DNA of 64,000 nt from Cloeon dipterum. Its lineage: Eukaryota > Arthropoda > Insecta > Ephemeroptera > Baetidae. A program made the translations under genes and the position numbers. The stretch lies in NCBI RefSeq assembly GCF_949628265.1, contig NC_088790.1, positions 9,304,545 to 9,368,544 of the forward strand. Direction: 5' to 3'. Of the stretch, positions 14,423 to 26,400 are shown piece after piece. Each line of letters begins with the position of its first letter. Position 1 is the first letter of the stretch. The notes below the pieces were generated by a model. The model was given only the letters and a program-made list of their open reading frames with translations, was not told the DNA's origin and did no database searches.

Positions 14423-15964
14423 GTTGTATCGATTTTGCAAAGCATTTTAATAAAATCCGTTTCCAATTTGGCTAATTCGGCATTTTCTGTGAGACTGAGA
14501 ATCAAAACAAGGACATATAAGATGATGACCAAATTATTGATTTTTTCCCATTCATTTAGAACACTCAGAAAAATATTATTATTTTAGACGCATGGCGTAC
14601 TACGGTGAATCATGTTGTCGTCTGACCTGGCAGACATACACTCATTTGAATTACTATCAATTTTACTGTGGAAAATCCAATCACCGAGGTATTCAATTAA
14701 AACGCCATGCATCCGCCACATATACCGGAGTTCCAGAACATATATTATGCTCGGCAGGAAAGTTGGAAATCTGCCGGCAGTGCCATCGGTGAGTCAATGG
14801 AGATTGATCTGCATCTCCAAGTTTCCAGCGGCTAATTGGAATTATTCCACCTACATAAGCACAATTTTTTCTTACCAACGAGGCTGGAACTCCTCATACA
14901 CCGAATGAGTACTTTAAAGCAACAATACGAGCAAACTACTATGTCACTGGCCTAAGTTTAATTATTCATATATCTATAATCATGAGAGTAAAAATATTCA
15001 ATTAAATGTACCCAAGCATTTTCTTTTGTTGCCTATCTAAAAATTGCGTGACACTGGCAGCAGAATTAAATTTCAATATTTTTCAAAATGATGAAAAGTC
15101 CGCATTTCAAACTCAAAAGTGACTAATTGCAATCCGCTAGCTTTGTCTAATCCAGGCCTAATCTATTTCTAATAAATTTGGTTTTAATTTGTATGAATTT
15201 CGCAAAGATTATTTGTACTTCAACGAATTTTTAGTACGTTTTTGTTTGAATTAAGGTTTACAATTTTTATAGGATCCATACCAATTAAAGAAAATCTTAT
15301 ACATCAATGAAATAAGCAACAGAATCAATTATCAAATAAAATTAAAATTATATGACCAGAGTAGTGTAATGATACAAAGAAATTTGTGATATCGTAGGCT
15401 TGAAACCAGTCTTGAAGTCAATGATGGCTATCCCGACCACCAATTTGACTACAACCGAATCGCCGAACATGGCAAATCATCAAATTCTACAAAGCGAGTA
15501 GTAAATAAATGAAACAATTCGCTGAGTACCGTTTACTGTCAAATATAAAATTCAAATAGAGAAACGTTTTTAAAGCCCGCGTGGAATTTGTTGTATCAAT
15601 ATGAAATGCCTCAGAGGACAGGAAATTGCAAATTATGAGTGGACTTATACAAACATAAAGATCAATTTGACGCGATGATATAGATACAAGGTTTGAGTCA
15701 CAATAAATAAAAAAATTACGAAAATTAATGGATTAAAATTTCAATTACATATTTGCAAAGTACAAGAAAGCAAGTGGATGGAATTTCTGATTGTGACTCT
15801 CGTGATTATAACATGTTAGTGGAAAAACCAATAAAGAGCTCGGCGCGTTGGTGGGAATTCCTTGATTACTGTGTAAAAAAGTTTGTCCCTGCCACATGGA
15901 ATTTTTACTCCGATCAGAGCAGTGTGAAAATATTCATCTCATCCATCAGCAGCATCAGAGCAGC
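14423..15964. other. intergenic DNA upstream of the lectin array
   Basis: Open frames around 14592-14908 have no family resemblance and no splice context. The remainder is AT-rich. The last 200 bases are the promoter side of gene A, where no clear TATA box is visible. Confidence 0.4.
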
Positions 15965-18900
15965 ATGAAGGCTCAAAGTATATGCTGTATCCTCATTTTG
16001 GCGATGCTATTGGTAATTTACAAATTAAATATTAACAACCAACTAATTAAAACTAACTAACGAAACACAGACTGTTGAGTTAGCAAACTGTGCAAGAAAG
16101 GCGAAAAATAGAAGTTCGTTTAAGTCACTATTGTACAATTTGCACTATATAATAAACCTATTTTCTCAAGATCGAACAAACAAGAAAGCAAGCAGAAGGA
16201 GTGCTATCATCAAGTGTTGCGGCTCGCATTCTTGCACAAATAGAGATACGACACTGACCACCGCTGTCCCAGCAAGAAGGTCGTCAAATGCTACATACAA
16301 AACTGTAATCTGAATGTTTATTTACTTTATTTCGTGAAGCAAATAAACATAAGTTGAAAATTAAATTAGGAAACTACCTCAATGTTAGACACGATCGAGA
16401 CTCCTGCAGAAGATCCAGAACCTGTTACTCAAGCCGAATTGCAAACCGACTTAACAGAGTAAACCAAACATATTTTAAAACATATTAAAAATTAAAGAAA
16501 CCAAAAGACCAGAAACAAGCACATCAACATCTACGTCGACCTCAACGACAACCACTACGTCAACAACAACCAAAGCACCGACCAAAGAGGTTATTATAAA
16601 GTTACAAATTTACTCGAAATACATAAGTAATAATACATATATTTAGGAATTAATTCTAGGAACTTGTGACACATCCTTTGAGGCTGACGTATGAAAATTA
16701 TATTTGTCTTTGATTTTATAAAATGTCATTCACAATACTTAGTCTCGTCTGATAAACAAGGACGGATCTCTCAAAGGTGTTTTATAAAAATTTGAAACAA
16801 CATTTTTTAAAACTGTTTTCAGATCCAGAACAATACGGCTTTTGGGTACAGTCCTGTGGCACCCAGTTCGTCTTTGGAAAGTCATTGGTGATTACATAGC
16901 AACGATAATTTAGAGGGAATAAACAATATATTCTTCTCAGGCAACGTGGCGAGACAACTTTATAAAATGCCGGCAGATTGGAATGGAGCCGATTTCCTTC
17001 GAAAACGAGACGAAATTAGAGTGCTTTAAAAATATGGGTAATTTCTCCAAGTTTGTTTTTGTGCGATAGAGGTAAAAAAACAAAAATTAGTCTCCAAGTG
17101 GAAGTACAGCTCGAATTACTGGACGTCCGGTTTGCGTGTCAGCGCGAGCAAGTTTTCTTGGTGCAAAAAGGACGGATCGATCGCGGTTGACAAATCGAAA
17201 TTGACATGGGCCGCTGGCCAACCAGACAACGTGAACAACACTGAAAACTGTGTCCACCTAAATGTTGTGAAAAGCAACTCTTCGTTTTACTTTTCGGACA
17301 GGACATGCACCGATCCACAAATATTCGCGTGCCAGGTTGAATTAAGATCTTTTATTTTTGTAGCACTAATAATTATTCGCATTTTTCAAAGGGTCCACCA
17401 ACACCAGCTCCAGCGTGCTCTTCACCCGTCTGTCCAAATGTAACCTGCGCGAAAAATGTAAAAACCTTTCCTCATTTTTACCAAACTTGCTTTTCAACTA
17501 CGTCTGTTTGTGATGTTTTGTGATGTTATGCAACCTGCTTGACAGAAATTTCGATCTCGTTGCTTTTTTATTTTTATTCCTTACTTTACTATATTCTATA
17601 GTACATTATTTTTACGGAATTATGATTTCAGCTAACTTATTATTCAACCCTAGGAACGTCACAATTTATTACCAGTATAAATTCAAATTGAATGGATTAT
17701 TTAAATAAAAATGTTTAAACTTTGTTATAATAAATTAATTTAGAACCCGAGCAGTTTGGAAGTTGGCTCACGATCAATGGGCGAATGTACCTCTACAGTT
17801 TTCAGGACGTGAAAACTACAGTATGATCGTATTTTTACGTGTTTTTAAAATTAGAATAAAACATACTGTTTTTATCGTTAGGATACTAATTGCCACAGAC
17901 TAAAAATCACTAATGCTTTGCATTTCAACGCTTTGTAGTTTTCAGGTGCAATGGCAGCGTGCTGTGAAATCGGAATGACCTTACTCAGTTTGGAATACGA
18001 CTACAAATACAAATCCGTCATTGCAGCCATTAAAAGTGAAGTAAAATATTTTGAGTCACGCATTTGAGATGGAAATATTTTTTATAGACAACGTGACGTC
18101 GAGTGATTATTTCTGGACCTCTGGTTCCGACAAAGGGTGCGAGTCGAATTACGGTTACTGCTCGGCGAAGAGATTGATTCGAAAAGAGGCAATTTGGGCA
18201 TCAGGTCAACCGGACAATGCTGATGGAAACGAGAGTGCTGTTGCCGTGTACATCACCGACGCCAAAGCTCAGTTGTTTGACTTCAATGAAGAGTCAAAAT
18301 ACAGATACGTTTGTGAGGCAAGTTCAATAGTGAAATATCTGGTTCGTAAATTTTAAATATACACACGTAATTTATATTTTAGGCTCGTGATACATCCAAA
18401 GCTAAATCTGGTGGATCTGCTGTAAGGGACGAGTGCACCTCGATTTACAACGTCTCTCAAGGCTTTTAATAATAATTATAATACTTTTCACATTTTATAA
18501 AATTTTATTTTAGTTGAAATCGACACCGTTCTGAATAACACAAATAAACTGGATTTAAGATTAAAGGTTATTTTTTGCAGTTTGAAAGTTCAATAAATTA
18601 ATATACACTTTTTAAAGTGCTTCTTGAAATGCCTGGGAGAAAATTCTGGACTGGTATTATCTACTATGGTTCATAATTACGATAAATTAGCAAAATCCTG
18701 CTTCTCCTAGATGGTAAATGGAAAATTCTTGGAGAACGAGGTTTTAGCTATTCTGGAAAATCTTGCCCACGGAAACCTGGACGACCTTCAAAAGAACATG
18801 GGCATCATGGACGATTGCGGAAAAGCGTCCAGTTAAGCATTTTCCAGTCGAAATGATATGTTTTCTTAAAGTATTTATTTGCAGCTGGCATGGACGAATG

Positions 18901-20434
18901 CGACAAGGCGGCGCAAATGATAGGCTGCAGTAACGAAAAGGCACCCGACGTTCTCAACGGCGTCATAATGGCTATGGACCAGTCGATTCCTGTGGTATAT
19001 TATGATTTTTGCTAAGTTCGGAGAAAAATACATTTAAACGTATTAAAGGAAAACGCACCGCTTCCACCAGAAGCGTACTGCTACAATTCATCTGAGTGTC
19101 CATCGGCCGTAAGATATTTTTTCACGAGCTTATCAATTTTGATTTATTATCATCAAATCAGTCACTCTATTTGAAATACGCTCAGGAAATCTCTGCGTGC
19201 TCAGGTTAGTGTGTGCATTTCTATTATCATCTTTTTGTTTTTTATTGCGACTGTATATAAAAATTATCAGCTCGTTTTTTTTATTAAAAATTCTTCTGGC
19301 TGGTAATTTAAGTTATTTAGTTTTTCATTGTTTTGAGAAATGTGTAAACCAGGAAAGCAAAGGTTTGATCGGGGCTGTATGCACTTCACTTACAGTCAGT
19401 GTACTCCGTTTTCTGTAGCAACAACGAAGACGACTGACTATACTTCATATTTAGTTATTTGAGCAACCAAACTGTCTGAATACTCGAGTTATTTCGGCAC
19501 ACAATTGTGTGCCAGAACATAAAATTATTAATTGCTTATCTACTATCAAAGTTTAGATACATTTTTGCCAAACCCCTCTGTGCCACCTTAGTTTCTGAAT
19601 TTCTAAGTAAAACTTTTCATTTTCTAATGGAAACAACATGAATGAAAAATGTATTAAGTGTGTAATTTTAGCTGACTGCCAGGCAACCTATGGTGTAGTT
19701 AAGTTTTGTGGAGGGAAAAAATATTACTTCGATGCAAGAGTGGTAATACCGCTTAGATAACTATTATATTATTTCTTATTTAAAATTCTCATTTTAGATG
19801 GATTTTAAAAGTTCGTTTGCTAACTGCTGCAACTTGGGCTTAAAACTGGCGTCGATCACGAGTATTGACCAAATCAATTGCCTCGCTAGTTTCAGTAAGA
19901 ACAACTTTTTCATTTAATCGTTAGTAAGCTTTTAATGTTGAACAGTACAGTCAAGTGCATAAAAATATACTGGGAACGTAAGTCTCAGTCTGGTTCCATT
20001 TTGGCTTTGCTCTCCAGAGGAAAGTCTTAACACGATGTTTGACAAAAATGATATCCTTTCTTACTTTTCCTTTGACAAAGTCATTTTTGTGTGTCACTTT
20101 TTTATTGTGAGAATAAATAACTACATATAACAATAAAGAAATAAACAGACAGGTTTAAAAATTTAATCTTCTTAATTTTTAAAGTTTCCTAACTTGAATG
20201 ATATTAATAGGTTTCCCTAACCAAAATACATGGCATTGGATGGCTGCCAGCAAAATGAATAGTAGCATTCCTCGATGGTGCACATCGGCCATTCCATTCA
20301 ACTTCAGTATTTTCAACTCCACTTGGGACGACCCGGCCGCAGCATATGACTCATATGTTATAACACCAATTTCGAAAACTATGTCAGTTACACAACAAAG
20401 TACTGGCCGCTACTCAATATGCGAGCCAATTTAA
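15965..20434 (+). CDS. gene A: CTLD-CTLD-OBP-CTLD chimera, type I
   Basis: About 25 exons. Signal peptide exon 15965-16012 (MKAQSICCILILAMLL); basic exon to 16304 with IIKCCGSHSC; Thr/Ser-rich exon 16508-16589. CTLD1 is 16823-16887, 16941-17037 and 17091-17335, with YWTSG, AAGQPDN (galactose-type QPD) and FACQ. Linker 17392-17457 and 17632-17674. CTLD2 is 17744-17820, 17939-18035 and 18088-18317, with WASGQPDN. OBP is 18383-18994 (five exons). Second linker 19049-19108 and 19162-19204. CTLD3 is 19672-19742, 19798-19894 and 20211-20434, ending SICEPI. The product is a secreted protein; carbohydrate binding by CTLD1 and CTLD2 and small hydrophobic ligand binding by the OBP are inferred. Odd points: the donor of exon 2 has lost an AG (16117), leaving the frame one base off unless an internal acceptor at 16192 is used; the donors at 18318 and 18462 are GC, not GT. 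Functional status is therefore slightly doubtful. Confidence 0.85.
18383..18994 (+). other. OBP domain of gene A (five-exon cassette)
   Basis: Exons 18383-18461, 18514-18566, 18618-18653, 18711-18831 and 18885-18994 total 399 nt, or 133 codons. Six cysteines follow the classical insect OBP pattern: C1 in RDEC, 26 residues to C2, CFLKC giving C2-x3-C3, 42 residues to C4, 8-9 to C5, and CDKAAQMIGC giving C5-x8-C6. Both outer introns are phase 0. Confidence 0.9.
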
Positions 20435-21473
20435 ACAAAATGCTGAGGTTTGACGGAATTAAACCTTCAAATTGCTTGAAAACATAATTGGCAAGTTTTA
20501 TTATCGTTACCCCTTATATCGCTAAAACAGATTTTTCAAAAAATCACAAAATTGCGTTAAAGGAGAAACAAAATTGGTGATTATTTCATGATTGAAACTT
20601 GATGTTTGTAATTCTGGCTCTGTCCTCCAGGGTAGGGTTTTCGTAAGCCAGGAGTGCTGCCCTTTCTCACATGTGATTATTTATGACAGCCATTACCTTT
20701 TCAATAATGAAATGTATGAAAAATGAGGAAATAAACAATAATAAATTAGCCAACACAGCGCGCATTGGGAATTTGTTATTTGTAAGTATAATTAAGCCAC
20801 AATGCAGAAAAAGTTGATAATTTCATTTGGTTACAAACTGTTAATCTAGACAGAGGTGCAATTTAGATGAGAAGCCCAAATAAATGTTAAAAAGGCACCT
20901 TTAACGTTGCAATAATTATCAACAACTAAACGTAATTAAATAATCTGAAATCGCTATTCTTGAAAGTAAAAATTTTCCTTCTCCACACGGATCCTTTAAC
21001 GTTCTTTATTTACAAGCCAAGCCAACAGAGAAAATTATTTTGGAATAAGTGTAAATTGACTTCATTAAATTCAGTTGGGAGATATTTTGAGAAAAGGCAA
21101 CGATATTGTAATACTGCACAGTATATATAAGCCAGCCACACTGTTTCCCACCCTAACAATTGAGAGTGATAAAAAAGTATTGTTTGTTTCAAATGCCTAA
21201 AAATTAATTTTTTTTATACTTTTAAAGCTGCAATACCGCATATTTATAAAAATAAATATATATGAAAAATTGTAATGCCAAGAAAAGCAGCAAGGTAATT
21301 TAACAAGAGTGAAATTACTCACTGGTTGCTCATCAACGTAAATTAGGCGGAAATACCAAGGGAAGCAAAACGCGTATTGGGAATTCCTTTTTTGTGCCTT
21401 CAGAAAAAAGTTTAAGTCATAAAAAAATTTCCCGTTCATCGAGGCAGTCTGTAGAGATAGAGCGACAGCAGCA
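20435..21473. other. 3' flank of gene A and spacer
   Basis: AT-rich spacer. AATAAA occurs near 20728, distant from the stop. The last 80 bases match the promoters of genes D and F (GAGGCAGTCTG initiator-like segment), but the TATA motif is altered to CATAAAAAA, consistent with a dead copy downstream. Confidence 0.4.
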
Positions 21474-21750
21474 TGAAGGTTCAAAATCTTTACTGGATAT
21501 TGTTGGTTATATTTATGGCATGGAAATTATAAATCATCAATAAATGTAAAAAACACAAGACAAAACGGACTGTGAAGATAGCAGAAACTGCAAGACAAGC
21601 GAAGAAAAGTTCAGGTCTAATAACTTATTAAATCACAATTCCATCTAATGCATTGCATCGAATTCACTGCCGAACAGGCCGATTTAATAGTAAAGCCACC
21701 AGGAGGACTATCATCAAGTGCTTATCCTCTTTTCAATTTTTGCTCATGAG
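21474..21750 (+). pseudogene. remnant of the 5' end of a type I lectin-OBP gene
   Basis: The segment begins MKVQNLYWILLVIF, nearly identical to the signal peptides of genes D and F. A second exon-like piece follows (KIAETARQAK at about 21570-21615). The third exon starts RFNSKATRR and then IIKC, where the normal CCGS-x-SC motif is replaced by out-of-frame sequence. The first donor is ATG|GCATGG rather than TTG|GTAAAA. No later exons follow; unrelated repeat sequence takes over from about 21.87 kb. This is a truncated gene copy. Confidence 0.75.
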
Positions 21751-22202
21751 TAAAGCTGGACGTTTTTGACGATCGCTGATTCAGATTTATCTTCAGGTTA
21801 CACAGTGGTACGAATTTTATTTAGAGTTTAATTCCTCTCTAATATTACAGAATAAAATATTAGCTTTTTTAAGTGGTACGAGGGCTTTCTCGTAGGCCGA
21901 ACGCAGTTCGTCAGGTTATGCGGCGCGAACTCCAGGCCCTGAAAAGTATAGCCTAAAGGGTTAGTCCAAGGCAGTGTGCTGTCTGCTCCTTTTTCATTTT
22001 CTTCGTCGCTGATGTTCCCGACATGGCGAAGAGCGACACTGGACACCCTCTTGCAATAGGCAGAAGATGAGACCGTCTTTAAGAGAATCATCAGCCATGA
22101 AGATGCAGAAGAGACACAAGAAAATCAGTGCAATTTTGGCACTATTTGGTGCTCTAACAACGAAGTGACTCTGAACACATGGAAATGAAAAGTCATAAAA
22201 TT

Positions 22203-22219
22203 GCCCCCCCCCCCCCCCC
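22203..22219. repeat. poly-C tract
   Basis: An uninterrupted run of about 17 C, prone to slippage and to sequencing error, lies in the repeat-rich spacer before gene B. Confidence 0.8.
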
Positions 22220-22299
22220 GGCGTGTCCCGCTGCAGGATGTGTACTCAATCGGTGACTCGGTGCTCGATTACGTGTACACGACATTGAATACTCGGCTT

Positions 22300-23150
22300 G
22301 CGTATTTCGTTCGATCAACTTCGCTGGTGTTGTGGACATTGTTAGCGCAAAAGCGGCCCGAAAACGCTCAGCTTTGCAGCATGCAACCTGTGAGGGTGCA
22401 CACTAAGTGTCAGGATAGCTACGCTTTTAAAACCGGTAATGTAATGGCCTTTTAAAAATTAAAAATTATTCTAAAAATCATGATTTTATTAAACGCAAAG
22501 GCGTGCAACACACTTTTAAATCTACACAATTTGTCAGTCATTGTTACATATTTTTTATGCTTCCCTCAGAACCAATTTTCTTGCCGTACACGTTTGAATA
22601 TGATATTTTTCACATGTATTGCAACAAAAATTACATCTACAGTCAATATTCGGTTCATAATGCCAGGTTGTATTATTACAGAAAGCAAAGTGATAGCCAT
22701 GACAAGCAAATCTTGTAAAAATATGTCTATCGTGAAAATCTGAACCACGCCATTTCTCATTAATAATAGAATTCGGCACAAATCAGCAGTCTATTTATTT
22801 TCTTAGATTTACAAATTTTTTTTACACATCAGTCTCTGGTAGATTAAATCTATTTTTCAGGTCAGTTAATGTAAAAATTAGAGTCTTTCGCAATCAATTC
22901 ATACACATAATTAGATATATTATTGTACTTTGAAATTCCAAACAATTTCTTAAGATAGCGGGTTTTAACTCTTTCCAGAGTTTCAAAATCAGTATTAGTT
23001 AGATGAGGCCAGATAATTTCAATTCCATATGAGGCTGTTGGCGAGATTTTAAGGTCAAAGAGTTTAACCGCAGAATTGGTAGAAAAAAGCCTGTTCAAAT
23101 CTTTAATACTGTAAGTAACCAAAAATTATTCTAAAATCGATAATTATCAA
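22300..23150 (-). mobile_element. non-LTR retrotransposon (LINE) 3' ORF fragment, copy 1
   Basis: Minus-strand frame 23122-22862 encodes a block typical of the region after the LINE reverse-transcriptase core: LFDLKISP, YGIEIIWPHL, LERVKTRYLKKLFG. Downstream on the same strand (22779-22555) is a Cys/His-rich segment with DCRCNFCC and KYHIQTC, resembling the C-terminal zinc-knuckle region of LINE ORF2. It is broken and lacks the catalytic region. A diverged second copy lies at 32.37-33.19 kb, upstream of gene C. Confidence 0.65.
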
Positions 23151-23400
23151 ACATCAAATGTTTGAATTTACTTCAACGAATAAACAATTACCTTTTGAAT
23201 AAAATTATACACACGAATATTTTAGTTACCATCATCAGTCATATAATTTTAAGGTGGTATTCCTCTCTGGTCCAGTCCAAAAAGCTACAAAATATTTAGA
23301 AAACTGCAACAAACACAGGAAATGTTGAAATGGCTCACACATCCGATCCGTGCACGTTAAAAGCGTTAAAAGCGAACAAAGTGTACCCACGCCGACGTGT

Positions 23401-23410
23401 TATATATATT
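23401..23410 (+). promoter_or_regulatory. TATA box of gene B
   Basis: TATATATATT lies 39 bases before the start codon at 23440. With normal spacing, transcription would begin only about 10 bases before the ATG, an unusually short leader. Gene C has a shortened version of this stretch (about 33421-33428). Confidence 0.45.
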
Positions 23411-23439
23411 AGCTGCTAGTGCTGCCCGTGCGCAACAAA

Positions 23440-26400
23440 ATGGGCAATCGGAGAAATTTCCTATTAATTATTGCTGGATTGGCGTTATGTTTCGTGAGTC
23501 TCAATGACAAAAAATAATACAGAAAACTCATTTGAACTGTTTTATGTTTTTAATGCTCACTGTCAGATTCATCTGGCAAACGAAGTCACAGCAGCAGCAG
23601 CACATAACCGTAGGCCAAGAGTATTTAATATAAGTTATTTGTAATAATTTTTAATTCTTAGCAGGTCTTTCAAAAGCTTCTAGGAGACAAACCATCATAA
23701 AATGCTGTGGGTCTCACTCCTGTTCTAAAGTTAAGAAAAAAATCAGACCTACTTCGTCCAACTGGAAAACTTACTCTACCGTTCAAGTAAATTTACGTTA
23801 TTTTAAATATAAATACTGAGCTTAAATTACACTACATGAAAATCATGAAAAATTAAACTCGTTTAGAAAACCATTAATGGAACGATAGAAGATTTAACAA
23901 GTGATGAGTCACCAGCACCTGAAACAAAAATTACTGAAACAACGTTTGAAAATCAGTACCCGATGACTGTCCAACATACGAGCATGACAACTGAGGAACC
24001 GACGACAACACAGATTACAAGCACAACTACTAGAAAAGTATATTCATATTTCGAAAAATGGCTGAACAAATGCTAAATTTTCTTTATCAAATAATGTATG
24101 CAAGGTGGTTATCTACACAAAATGTGAAGCTAATGTAACAAAAAATGTAAAATTCAGATTGAAAAATATGCACCACTAATACAGAAAGCTTAATAAATTT
24201 TTTCTAGAAAGCACTTTTTGACGCTGAAGGCAGATTAAATGGTTTGACTAAATTAAAAAATATGGTGAGGAAATATTTTCAACGTTATTTCAGAACCAGA
24301 TCAGTACGGTTTTTGGACTGAGTCTTGCGGCCGACAGTTCTTATTTGGAAAGAAGTTGGTTAGTTCAGAAAATAAAAAAACATCCCAATGAGAACTTTTG
24401 AAATGGATTTTCAGGCCAACTGGAAACAAAATTTTGCAAACTGCCACAAAATCGACATGGAGCCCATAGCTTTTGAAAATGAGGAGAGGCAAACATGCTT
24501 CCACCAAATGGGTAATAATCGTGTTGCGGGACGCCTACTTGGCTCAACATAAAATACAATTCGCAGTGGCAAGTTGGAAATACGGGTCAAACTACTGGAC
24601 TTCTGGCTTGCGGTTGGGAGCAAGTGTATATTCGTGGTGCAAGAAAAACGGGACCATTCCCTTGGTGAACGCAAATTTTTCGTGGATCGACACAAAACCC
24701 TTGGACGTTGGCGAACAAAATTGTCTTCTTCTGAGCGTGCACAAGCAAAACGCCTCTTACCAGCTTTCAGAAAAAATGTGCAATGATTCCGATGTCTTCT
24801 TCGCCTGTCAAGTACTAAAAATTACATTTAATAATTTTGATTAATAAATTATCAATAAGGGGAAACCTACACCACCACCTCCCTGCTCCAGTCCAGTTTG
24901 CCCAAATTTTACCTGCGCGAAAAACGTAGAATATTCAGATCCATTTTCTCAAATTGTAATTAGCAGTTTGAATTTTAAAAACAGCAATCGTACTTCACAG
25001 ACACTAAAATGGCTCAGCTCACAAGTAAAGAAAATCTAATCTCCGAATCAAAATTATTCTTGGTTAAATGCAGGTACTGTAGATCATGGAAAATGGTTCA
25101 CCTTCACAGGCCGAATCTTTCTCTTCAGCTCATCAAAAGAAACAGTAATTATTTAAAACTGAGTATATGTAGCCACTCGGTTCCCCAAACTAGTAATCCG
25201 GTGCCTTTACTTCTATTGATCCAACACCAAAATCAACAAAGTTACCTCCCAAAACTTTTTAACTCAAATTTTTAAAGAAGAATTTTTTTTTTAAAATAAT
25301 ATTTTCATATATGTGCACACATCTTTGCCTAAATATTTTCCTCAGAGTAAAATATGAACAAAAATGACTTAGATTAAGAAATAAGGGATTTTAAAAGGCA
25401 TTGCCTGTTTGTATAGTAAACTTAGATCATTTTCCTATGTTAACTAAAATTTAGAATTGTTTCGTCGAGTTGAGAAATGTAATGACCTTGAAAATTCAAT
25501 TGAAAACTGCTTCGAAGGAATTTTACTGGCCAAATTTTATCTTTTTAAAGTTTTTTGGTGCTTTGACTGTTTGCTGTGGCTTAGGAATGAGTTTACTAAG
25601 CTTGGAATACGACTACAAATACAAATCCGTCATTGCAGCCATTAAAAGTGAAGTAAAATATTTTGAGTCGTGCATTTGAGATGGAAAATAATTTTTTTAC
25701 AGACAATGTTACGTCGAGTGATTATTTCTGGACCTCTGGTTCTGACAAAGGGTGCGAGTCGAGTTACGGTTACTGCACGGCGAAGAGATTGATTCGAAAA
25801 GAGGCAATTTGGGCATCAGGTCAACCGGACAATGCTGATGGAAACGAGAGTGCTGTTGCCGTGTATATCACCAGCGCCCAAGCGCAGCTGTTCGACTTCA
25901 ATGAAGAGTCAAAATACAGATATATATGTGAGGTGAGTTGAAAAGCGATCATTGTAGCCAATATTTGTCCTCCTCGAATTTAAAACATACTCTACTTTTT
26001 AGGTTCGTGATACATCCATAGCTAAATCTGGAGGATCCGCTGTAAGGGACGAGTGCGCCTCAGTTTACAACGTCTCTCAAGGTTTACATTATAATATTAG
26101 TCTTTCGTATTTGCTTAAATATTGACTTAGCTGAAATCGACACCATTCTGAACAACACAGACAAACTGGACTTGAGGATAAAGGTTTTCTTTCTATCAAT
26201 CCAAGTAGGGTAAAATAATATTCATTATTTGCAGTGCTTTTTGAAATGCTTGGGAGAAAATTCCGGCCTGGTAATACAGTTTTAACACTGAATTTCTGGG
26301 TTTGCTGAAAATTTGGTTTTTGGTTGTCTAGATGGTGAATGGAAAATTCTTGGAGAACGAGTTTCTGGTTATTCTCGAAAATTTAGCCGATGGAAACCTG

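Noticed and set aside
14592-14908. Frames of 66 and 98 codons after the second protease
   Set aside because: Overlapping, without a recognisable domain or splice signals; probably chance.
18540-19000. Possibility that the OBP exons are an independent gene nested between two lectin genes
   Set aside because: There is no promoter, start codon or stop at either border, and phases join exactly to CTLD2 and to the next linker in all copies.
24301-24695. Minus-strand frames repeated identically at 34316-34710
   Set aside because: They lie opposite CTLD1 exons of genes B and C, and identity reflects the shared tract, not a separate conserved gene.
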